Positions 26,820-36,476 of a stretch of 64,000 bases of DNA are shown here, one piece after another (the stretch's first letter is position 1; each line of letters begins with the position of its first letter). Where the stretch lies: the NCBI RefSeq assembly GCF_018614655.1, contig NZ_JAGGOG010000025.1, positions 1 through 64,000 of the forward strand. The letters run 5' to 3'. The notes beneath the pieces were generated by a model that saw only the letters and a list, made by a program, of their open reading frames with translations, had not been told where the DNA came from and searched no databases. Source of the stretch: Pseudomonas fluorescens. GTDB taxonomy: Bacteria > Pseudomonadota > Gammaproteobacteria > Pseudomonadales > Pseudomonadaceae. Position numbers and translations under genes: made by a program.

Positions 26820-27266
26820 ATGCAACTGATCCTTCTGGAAAAAGTCGCCAACCTGGGCAACCTGGGCGACAAAGTGAACGTTAAGGCCGGTTACGGTCGT
26901 AACTACCTGCTGCCATACGGCAAAGCCACCGCTGCAACCGCTGCCAACCTGGCTGCGTTTGAAGAGCGTCGTGCTGAGCTGGAAAAAGCAGCAGCAGACA
27001 AAAAAGCTTCGGCCGAAACTCGCGCTGCCCAACTGGCTGAGCTGGAAGTGACTATCACTGCCACCGCCGGTGACGAAGGCAAGCTGTTCGGTTCGATCGG
27101 CACCCACGACATCGCTGATGCACTGACCGCCTCCGGCGTTGAAGTGCAGAAGAGCGAAGTTCGTCTGCCGAACGGCACCATCCGCAACGTTGGCGAATTC
27201 GATGTAGCTGTGCACCTGCACGCTGAAGTCGAAGCAACCGTACGCGTTGTTGTGGTAGCTGCTTAA
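26820..27266 (+). CDS. rplI: 50S ribosomal protein L9
   Basis: 148 residues: N-terminal domain MQLILLEKVANLGNLGDKV with VKAGYGRNYLLPYGKA, a long connecting helix, and the C-terminal 23S-binding domain. Last gene of the rpsF operon; a terminator follows at 27313. Confidence 0.98.
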   Translation: MQLILLEKVANLGNLGDKVNVKAGYGRNYLLPYGKATAATAANLAAFEERRAELEKAAADKKASAETRAAQLAELEVTITATAGDEGKLFGSIGTHDIADALTASGVEVQKSEVRLPNGTIRNVGEFDVAVHLHAEVEATVRVVVVAA

Positions 27267-27312
27267 GCTGCATTAACTGACTGGCACCTCTGGTGTCAGG
27301 CGGTTAACATCG

Positions 27313-27343
27313 GGCACGATCCTGTTTACAGGTCGTGCCTTTT
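27313..27343 (+). terminator. Terminator between rplI and dnaB
   Basis: GGCACGA/TCGTGCC outer stem with CCTG/CAGG inner stem and TTTA loop, followed by TTTTG. Confidence 0.8.
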
Positions 27344-27385
27344 GTTTTCCTGTAACCCCTGATTTTCCAACTATTCCAAGTGGCC

Positions 27386-28780
27386 ATGAACGATATCTCC
27401 GCTCCTGAGCAATACGATCTGCAAACCGCTGCCCTGAAGGTGCCGCCGCATTCCATCGAGGCCGAACAGGCCGTGCTCGGTGGTCTGATGCTGGACAACA
27501 ACGCCTGGGAACGCGTGCTGGATCAAGTCTCGGACGGTGACTTCTATCGCCATGACCACCGCCTGATCTTCCGTGCCATCGCCAAACTGGCCGATCTGAA
27601 CTCCCCCATCGACGTCGTGACCCTTGCCGAGCAATTGGACAAGGAAGGTCAGACTTCGCAAGTGGGTGGTCTCGGTTACCTGGGCGAACTGGCGAAAAAC
27701 ACCCCATCGGTAGCCAACATCAAGGCCTATGCGCAGATCGTCCGCGCACGGGCGACCTTGCGGCAACTGATCGGCATCGCCACGGAAATCGCCGACAGCG
27801 CCTTCAACCCGGAAGGGCGCACGGCTGAAGAGATCCTCGACGAAGCCGAGCGGCAGATTTTCCAGATCGCCGAAGCCCGGCCAAAAACCGGCGGCCCGGT
27901 GAGCGTCAATGACCTGTTGACCAAGGCCATCGACCGTATCGACACCTTGTTCAACACCGACAACGCCATCACCGGCCTGTCCACCGGCTACACCGACCTC
28001 GATGGCATGACCAGTGGCTTGCAGCCATCCGACTTGATCATCGTTGCTGGCCGTCCGTCCATGGGTAAGACCACCTTCGCCATGAACCTGGTGGAAAATG
28101 CGGTGCTACGCAGCGAGAAGGCCGTACTGGTCTACTCCCTGGAGATGCCAGGTGAATCGTTGATCATGCGTATGCTCTCGTCCCTTGGCCGCATTGACCA
28201 GACCAAGGTCCGGGCGGGCCGCCTGGAAGACGACGACTGGCCGCGCCTGACCTCGGCCGTCAACCTGCTCAATGACCGCAAGCTGTTCATCGATGACACT
28301 GCCGGTATCAGCCCCTCGGAAATGCGCGCGCGCACCCGTCGTCTGGTGCGCGAGCACGGTGATGTTGGCTTGATCATGATCGACTACCTGCAGTTGATGC
28401 AGATCCCTGGTTCCGGTGGCGATAACCGGACCAACGAGATTTCCGAGATCTCCCGCTCGTTGAAAGCCCTGGCCAAGGAATTCAACTGCCCGGTGGTTGC
28501 GCTGTCGCAGCTCAACCGTTCCCTGGAGCAACGTCCGAACAAACGCCCGATCAACTCCGACTTGCGGGAATCCGGAGCGATCGAGCAGGATGCTGACGTA
28601 ATCATGTTCGTGTACCGGGACGAGGTCTACCACCCGGAAACCGAGCATAAAGGCATCGCCGAAATCATTATCGGCAAGCAGCGGAACGGCCCGATCGGCA
28701 CCACGCGCCTGGCGTTTATCGGTAAGTACACCCGCTTCGAGAACCTGGCGCCGGGCAGCTACAACTTCGACGACGAATAA
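27386..28780 (+). CDS. dnaB: Replicative DNA helicase DnaB
   Basis: Hexameric 5'-3' helicase of the replication fork. N-terminal DnaB_N domain (PHSIEAEQAVLGGLMLD near residue 20), linker, RecA-like C-terminal domain with Walker A GRPSMGKTTFAMN near 217, Walker B IMIDYLQLM near 330 and the SQLNRSLEQRPNKRP segment. 464 residues from the ATG at 27386; a GTG two codons upstream is also in frame. No intein. Confidence 0.97.
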   Translation: MNDISAPEQYDLQTAALKVPPHSIEAEQAVLGGLMLDNNAWERVLDQVSDGDFYRHDHRLIFRAIAKLADLNSPIDVVTLAEQLDKEGQTSQVGGLGYLGELAKNTPSVANIKAYAQIVRARATLRQLIGIATEIADSAFNPEGRTAEEILDEAERQIFQIAEARPKTGGPVSVNDLLTKAIDRIDTLFNTDNAITGLSTGYTDLDGMTSGLQPSDLIIVAGRPSMGKTTFAMNLVENAVLRSEKAVLVYSLEMPGESLIMRMLSSLGRIDQTKVRAGRLEDDDWPRLTSAVNLLNDRKLFIDDTAGISPSEMRARTRRLVREHGDVGLIMIDYLQLMQIPGSGGDNRTNEISEISRSLKALAKEFNCPVVALSQLNRSLEQRPNKRPINSDLRESGAIEQDADVIMFVYRDEVYHPETEHKGIAEIIIGKQRNGPIGTTRLAFIGKYTRFENLAPGSYNFDDE

Positions 28781-28845
28781 CGGCAAGTCGAATCGTCGCA
28801 CCGCCGCTCCCACATTTGAAAGCATTCACTATTCAAGACTCGCCA

Positions 28846-28872
28846 CAATTCCGACCGTTACCGTCGGAATTG
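28846..28872 (+). promoter_or_regulatory. Perfect inverted repeat upstream of ygiQ
   Basis: CAATTCCGAC, 7 bases, GTCGGAATTG: a 10-bp perfect palindrome with no T-run. A -10-like TATATT lies at 28887-28892, so the palindrome would cover the -35 region of a ygiQ promoter. Candidate operator; it could instead be a weak dnaB terminator. Confidence 0.5.
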
Positions 28873-28931
28873 GTCAAATTTTGTGCTATATTCCGCGCCC
28901 GCGATTTTTCATCTCAACACCGGTCATCGTC

Positions 28932-31235
<2,304 letters not shown>

Positions 31236-31251
31236 TCGCGGCCTGAACCAC

Positions 31252-31278
31252 AAAACGCCAGCCCCGTGCTGGCGTTTT
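31252..31278 (+). terminator. Rho-independent terminator after ygiQ
   Basis: AAAACGCCAGC / GCTGGCGTTTT with a CCCGT loop. Confidence 0.9.
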
Positions 31279-31378
31279 GCTTTCTGGCGGGTGGGTTACC
31301 TGTTTGTTAAGGTGGCGCCCATTAAATCGCCTTCGCGAGCAAGTTCAGTCGCCACCCATTTCAAGGAAGAACACCTCT

Positions 31379-32299
31379 ATGAGCAACCCCCTGCTCAACA
31401 TCGGCATGGACTCCAACCGCTCCCAGTTCATGGCTCGCCAGCGCATCGAAAGCCAGATCAACCTGCCGCGTTTATTTGCCGCCATTGATGCGGACCCCGG
31501 CATTGTCGGTGCCGGTGTGGTGTATATCGATGCTGACTTCAACATAGTGACCCTGCGTGAATTCAAGCCACTCTGTAGCATTACGCCCAAGCGCGTTATT
31601 TTGCGGGAGGCGCAGAAGTACATTGCCCCTACGCAATTTGCTGAACACGTAGTCAGTAATCCGCGCGAGTCCCGCCTGATTGGCGAGGCGATGAATACCA
31701 CTATTTCGTGTGTAGGTGCTGTCATCAGTTGGGCTGCTATTGCCAGCGGAACCATTTTGGTTCCCTTCAGCGCCGGCACGAGCTCCGTCATCGTTGTGGT
31801 CGGATACGCGGCTGCTGGTGCAAGCGCACTCCAGTGTTTCAATGGCATTACTCGAACGGCACTCGAGGTCGCCAGGCCAGAAGGAAATGATTGGCTCGAC
31901 AGCGAGGCGTGGTATCAGAACACCTCAACTGTTTTGGACGCAGTATCGTTAGCTGGAGTAGGCGCATCCGCCCTTACGACGATTAAACTCGTCAATGTCG
32001 CTAAGGTGGCCACAGGCAAGACCTTGCGCGAAGTGCTTCGTGGCTTGAATCGACAAGAAAGAGCGAAGCTCACAAAAGAACTGCTGACCATCAATGATCC
32101 TCGCCTGACATCGAAGATGCTCAAGCTCAAGCAATTGTCAGGCGAGTTGCCCAAGCGTTTTACCCCGACTCAACTTAAACACAGCACCAAGACCCAAATT
32201 AAAGACGCCTTAGGCGCAACGGCAGGCTTTGTTGGGAGTGCTTATACGGGCAACATAAAAACCATCGCATTGGGGCTGTATGAGGAGGTGGGCGAATGA
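31379..32299 (+). CDS. Unknown 306-residue protein with a central hydrophobic hairpin (possible membrane-active toxin)
   Basis: I do not recognise a family with certainty. No signal peptide. A soluble N-terminal part (1-105, containing GIVGAGVVYIDADFNIVTLR), a strongly hydrophobic Gly/Ala/Ser-rich stretch at about 108-157 able to form two membrane helices, a weaker hydrophobic patch at 184-205, and a basic C-terminal part (about 205-275). The ATG at 31379 follows AAGGAAG; the frame reaches 31277 upstream without support. Its stop overlaps the next gene by 4 bp (ATGA). Base composition is visibly less GC-rich than neighbouring genes. The layout resembles pore-forming effectors paired with membrane immunity proteins, but that is inference. 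Confidence 0.75.
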   Translation: MSNPLLNIGMDSNRSQFMARQRIESQINLPRLFAAIDADPGIVGAGVVYIDADFNIVTLREFKPLCSITPKRVILREAQKYIAPTQFAEHVVSNPRESRLIGEAMNTTISCVGAVISWAAIASGTILVPFSAGTSSVIVVVGYAAAGASALQCFNGITRTALEVARPEGNDWLDSEAWYQNTSTVLDAVSLAGVGASALTTIKLVNVAKVATGKTLREVLRGLNRQERAKLTKELLTINDPRLTSKMLKLKQLSGELPKRFTPTQLKHSTKTQIKDALGATAGFVGSAYTGNIKTIALGLYEEVGE

Positions 32300-32748
32300 G
32301 CGAGCTGATGACGCTTCGTGATTTTTTCAGGCATTACTTCCTTACTTTTATCGGTGGTGTATTTGCGGCCTATTTTTCTTTGGGTTTCACTACAGCGCTT
32401 TCCTTTGCGACCTATTTTCGTGATGCGCCTCTCGCCGGCGGATTGGGCTTTTCGATCATGCTCACCGGAGCGTTTCTGATCCTGCTGACGGTCCATAGCA
32501 ATTTCATGATTTTGCGTGGGCGACCGTCGTGGATGTGGGTAATGGTGGGCATTTACTTCGCTTGCCTTGTGTTTGTGCTTCCAATGATTCAGTACAAACC
32601 GCACACCGTTCTTTATGGCCTTGCGTTGGTTTTTCCGCTGTTTGGCCTATTGATACTCAACAGTGCCGTTCAGCGAGATATGCGTATTAAACTCGTGGAA
32701 ATCCGCCATCTTCGTCAGGCAGTAAAAGCCTCGCATAAAAACCGGTAG
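32296..32748 (+). CDS. Small four-helix membrane protein (possible immunity protein)
   Basis: 150 residues with four predicted membrane helices at about 14-36, 48-68, 79-97 and 104-122 and a basic cytoplasmic tail (RHLRQAVKASHKNR). No family recognised. The start sits inside the end of the preceding gene (ATGA overlap), so the two are made together. AT-rich relative to the window (long T-rich codons near 32341-32400). Small polytopic proteins coupled to hydrophobic-hairpin toxins are typical immunity partners; equally it could be a subunit of an unknown membrane complex. Confidence 0.75.
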   Translation: MSELMTLRDFFRHYFLTFIGGVFAAYFSLGFTTALSFATYFRDAPLAGGLGFSIMLTGAFLILLTVHSNFMILRGRPSWMWVMVGIYFACLVFVLPMIQYKPHTVLYGLALVFPLFGLLILNSAVQRDMRIKLVEIRHLRQAVKASHKNR

Positions 32749-32956
32749 GTACCACGGCACGGCTTGCCATCTGGGTAGATTCACCACCCACCCCCGCACT
32801 CCTGCCACAAATATGTGCAACCCTCGCACCACGAGGGCCGCCGTCGCGCTGTTTTGGTGCTGTACTGCACCGGGTCCATTGATAAAGCGCAACAGCCCCC
32901 GCACTGGCATAAGTCTTGCGCGCTTTGTTTCATGCTCTGGCTCGCAGGAGGCCGCC

Positions 32957-35900
32957 GTGTCGATTCATGTCGCGTTGCACCATGTCACGCACTACCGCTA
33001 CGACCGCTCAGTCGAGCTCGGCCCGCAGATTGTGCGCCTGCGTCCGGCGGCACACAGCCGCACGCGGATTTTGTCGTATGCGTTGAAGGTGTTGCCCGAG
33101 CAGCACTTCATCAATTGGCAGCAAGACCCCCAGGGTAATTACCTGGCACGGTTGGTGTTTCCGGAAAAGACCGATGAGTTGCGCATTGAAGTCGACCTGG
33201 TCGCCGAGATGGCGGTGTTCAATCCCTTCGACTTCTTCCTTGAACCCTACGCCGAAAAAATCCCGTTCAGCTACGCCGCCGATGAGCAGCGCGAGCTGGC
33301 GCCGTACCTGGAAACCCTGCCGCTGACGCCGAAATTCGCCGCTTACCTGGCAGGTATCGACCGTACACCGTTGCCGGCCGTGGACTTCCTTGTAGGGCTC
33401 AATCAGCGCTTGGCTGCCGATATCGGCTACCTGATCCGCATGGAGCCCGGCGTACAAACCCCGGAGTTCACCCTGGAAAACGCTTCCGGCTCCTGCCGTG
33501 ACTCGGCCTGGCTGCTGGTGCAATTGCTGCGCAACCTGGGCCTTGCTGCACGGTTTGTGTCCGGTTACCTGATTCAACTGACCGCCGACGTCAAAGCCCT
33601 CGATGGCCCGTCCGGTACGGAAGTGGACTTCACCGACTTGCACGCCTGGTGCGAGGTGTACTTGCCCGGCGCCGGCTGGATTGGTCTTGATGCCACCTCC
33701 GGCTTGTTCGCCGGAGAAGGACATATCCCGTTGGCTTGTAGTCCTGATCCTTCTTCAGCGGCACCCATCAGTGGTCTGGTGGAACCTTGCGAGTGCGAAT
33801 TTACCCACGAGATGTCGGTGGAGCGGATCTGGGAAGCCCCACGGGTTACCAAGCCTTACACCGAAGAACAATGGCTGGCGATCCAGGCCTTGGGGCGGCA
33901 GATCGATAGTGACCTGATCAAGGACGATGTGCGCCTGACCATGGGCGGCGAGCCGACCTTCGTCTCCATCGACGATCCCGACGGTGCCGAGTGGAACACC
34001 GCCGCCCTGGGGCCGGACAAACGCCGGCTGTCCGCGGAGCTTTTCCAGCGCATGCGCAAGCATTACGCGCCCAAGGGGCTGGTGCATTTTGGCCAGGGCA
34101 AGTGGTACCCCGGCGAGCAACTGCCGCGCTGGTCCCTCAACTGCTACTGGCGTCGGGACGGCCTGCCGATCTGGCACAACAGTGCGCTGATTGCCGATGA
34201 GCAACAGGACTATGGTGCTGATGGTGTGATGGCGGGGCGTTTTCTTGCCAGTGTCGCCGAGCGCTTGAAATTGCCGGCGCGTTTTGTCTTCCCGGCTTAC
34301 GAGGACAATTTCTACTACCTGTGGCGCGAAGGCGCGCTGCCGCAAAACGTTACCGCCGAAGACCCGCGACTGGGCGACGACCTGGAACGTGAACGTCTGC
34401 GTAAGGTATTCACCCAAGGGCTGGATAAAGTCATCGGCCAGGTGCTGCCATTGGCACGTACGGCGGCCAATGACCGCTGGCAGAGCGGGCGTTGGTACCT
34501 GCGGGAGAACCATTGCCGCCTGGTGCCGGGGGATTCGCCTCTGGGTTATCGCCTGCCATTGGCCTCGCAGCCTTGGGTGACGGCGGCGGAATATCCGTTC
34601 GTGCATCCCACCGACCCCAATCAGGACTTGCCCGAACTGCCCACCGTTGCGCAACTGCAAAGCCATGGCGAACCGGCCCTGAGTGAAGACCGCGAGCCGA
34701 AGATCGACGAGTCCGCCGACTGGCTGACGCGCACCGCCTTGTGCGCCGAAGCGCGGGAAGGCCGGCTGTATCTGTTTATGCCGCCGCTGGAGCGGGTCGA
34801 GGATTACCTGGCGTTGGTGGCGGCCATCGAAGCCACCGCCGAAGAACTGCACTGCCCTGTGCTGCTGGAAGGCTACGAACCACCCAGCGATCCACGCCTG
34901 AGCAACTTCCGGGTAACCCCGGATCCGGGTGTGATCGAGGTTAATGTGCAGCCGTCCGCTACCTGGGACGAGTTGGTGGAACGTACTGAATTTCTCTACG
35001 AACAAGCCCGGCAAACCCGCCTGACCACCGAAAAATTCATGATTGACGGTCGCCATACCGGTACCGGCGGCGGTAACCACTTCGTCCTTGGCGGTGCCAC
35101 GCCGAAGGACTCGCCGTTTCTGCGTCGCCCCGACCTGCTGCGCAGCCTGATCAGCTACTGGCATAACCATCCGTCATTGTCCTACCTGTTTTCCGGACTG
35201 TTCATCGGCCCGACGTCCCAGGCGCCACGGGTCGATGAGGCCCGTAACGATGCGCTGTATGAACTGGAAATCGCCTTCGCGCAGATGCCCGCACCGGGTG
35301 AAGAGTGCCCGCCTTGGTTGGTAGATCGCCTGTTGCGCAACCTGCTGATCGACGTCACCGGCAACACCCATCGCGCCGAGTTCTGCATCGACAAGCTCTA
35401 CTCGCCGGACGGCGCCACCGGCCGCCTGGGCCTGCTGGAATTGCGCGCCTTTGAAATGCCGCCCCACGCACGCATGAGTCTGACGCAACAATTGCTGCTG
35501 CGGGCGCTGGTTGCGCGGTTCTGGCATGAACCCTATGCGCCGCCGAAGCTGGCGCGTTGGGGGACCGAACTGCACGACCGTTTCCTGCTGCCACATTTTA
35601 TCGAGCAGGATTTTGCCGATGTGATCGTCGAATTGAACGCTGCCGGTTATCCGCTGCGGGCCGAATGGTTTGCTGCGCACCTGGAGTTCCGTTTTCCCAA
35701 GGTCGGCGATTACGCCGTCAGCGGCATCGAGCTGGAACTGCGCCAGGCCCTGGAACCCTGGCATGTGCTGGGGGAAGAGGGCGCGGTGGGCGGCACGGTG
35801 CGCTATGTCGATTCGTCCCTGGAGCGATTGCAAGTCAAGGTGAGTGGCTTGCCGCCGCAACGTTACCTGCTGACCTGCAACGGCATCCCGGTACCACTGC

Positions 35901-36247
35901 AACCCACCGGGCGTGTCGGTGAGTTTGTCGCCGGCGTGCGTTACCGCGCCTGGCAACCGGCCAACTGTCTGCAGCCGACAATCCCGGTGCACGCGCCGTT
36001 GGTATTCGATTTGCTGGATACCTGGATGCAACGCTCGCTGGGGGGCTGCCAGTACCATGTCGCCCATCCGGGTGGGCGTAATTACGACAGCTTGCCGGTC
36101 AATGCCAATGAAGCTGAAAGCCGGCGCATGGCGCGGTTTTTCCGCTTGGGGCACAGTCCGGGCAAGCTGCCGGTGCCGACGGAAGTGATCAATGATGAAT
36201 TGCCGATGACCCTGGATTTGCGGCGCTTCCCCAATAAAAATGACTAA
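32957..36247 (+). CDS. Transglutaminase-like protein fused to a DUF2126 amidoligase-like domain
   Basis: 1096 residues. N-terminal bacterial transglutaminase-like beta domain (about 1-90), a papain-like transglutaminase core with a full apparent triad C180 (SGSCRDSAW), H229 (DLHAWCEV) and D245 (GLDATSG), then a long DUF2126 region (about 300-1096), which comparative genomics has placed among carboxylate-amine (amidoligase) folds. The GTG at 32957 has a perfect AGGAGG 5 bases upstream; the frame extends to 32813 without support. First of three genes that occur together in many bacteria; the product made is not known. Confidence 0.9.
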   Translation: MSIHVALHHVTHYRYDRSVELGPQIVRLRPAAHSRTRILSYALKVLPEQHFINWQQDPQGNYLARLVFPEKTDELRIEVDLVAEMAVFNPFDFFLEPYAEKIPFSYAADEQRELAPYLETLPLTPKFAAYLAGIDRTPLPAVDFLVGLNQRLAADIGYLIRMEPGVQTPEFTLENASGSCRDSAWLLVQLLRNLGLAARFVSGYLIQLTADVKALDGPSGTEVDFTDLHAWCEVYLPGAGWIGLDATSGLFAGEGHIPLACSPDPSSAAPISGLVEPCECEFTHEMSVERIWEAPRVTKPYTEEQWLAIQALGRQIDSDLIKDDVRLTMGGEPTFVSIDDPDGAEWNTAALGPDKRRLSAELFQRMRKHYAPKGLVHFGQGKWYPGEQLPRWSLNCYWRRDGLPIWHNSALIADEQQDYGADGVMAGRFLASVAERLKLPARFVFPAYEDNFYYLWREGALPQNVTAEDPRLGDDLERERLRKVFTQGLDKVIGQVLPLARTAANDRWQSGRWYLRENHCRLVPGDSPLGYRLPLASQPWVTAAEYPFVHPTDPNQDLPELPTVAQLQSHGEPALSEDREPKIDESADWLTRTALCAEAREGRLYLFMPPLERVEDYLALVAAIEATAEELHCPVLLEGYEPPSDPRLSNFRVTPDPGVIEVNVQPSATWDELVERTEFLYEQARQTRLTTEKFMIDGRHTGTGGGNHFVLGGATPKDSPFLRRPDLLRSLISYWHNHPSLSYLFSGLFIGPTSQAPRVDEARNDALYELEIAFAQMPAPGEECPPWLVDRLLRNLLIDVTGNTHRAEFCIDKLYSPDGATGRLGLLELRAFEMPPHARMSLTQQLLLRALVARFWHEPYAPPKLARWGTELHDRFLLPHFIEQDFADVIVELNAAGYPLRAEWFAAHLEFRFPKVGDYAVSGIELELRQALEPWHVLGEEGAVGGTVRYVDSSLERLQVKVSGLPPQRYLLTCNGIPVPLQPTGRVGEFVAGVRYRAWQPANCLQPTIPVHAPLVFDLLDTWMQRSLGGCQYHVAHPGGRNYDSLPVNANEAESRRMARFFRLGHSPGKLPVPTEVINDELPMTLDLRRFPNKND

Positions 36248-36288
36248 GCGCGATCTAAAATGTGGGAGCGGCGGTGCGACGAGGGCGG

Positions 36289-36393
36289 TTGTAGCCGCTG
36301 CCGAGGCACGAGGCTGCGATGGGCTGCATAGCGGCCCCAATGGGCGGTCCTGCGGACACGCATCGCAGCCTCGTGCCTCGGCAGCGGCTACAA
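36289..36393. repeat. REP-type inverted repeat, family C, with family B flanks
   Basis: Arms TTGTAGCCGCTGCCGAGGCA and complement, almost perfect over 33 bp. Fragments of family B lie on either side (TGTGGGAGCGGCGG at 36261, CTTCGCGAGCAAGCCCG near 36398). It separates the 32957 gene from the next one in the cluster by 229 bp. Confidence 0.85.
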
Positions 36394-36476
36394 CCGCCTT
36401 CGCGAGCAAGCCCGCACACATTAGATTGCAGTGAATCTGAGTTAATCTGACTTCCCTTGCCTCTGCCGAGCGTTCC

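Noticed and set aside
32242..32604. 120-codon minus-strand frame across the small-membrane-protein gene
   Set aside because: Its plus-strand partner has four clean membrane helices and is coupled to the preceding gene; this is a shadow.
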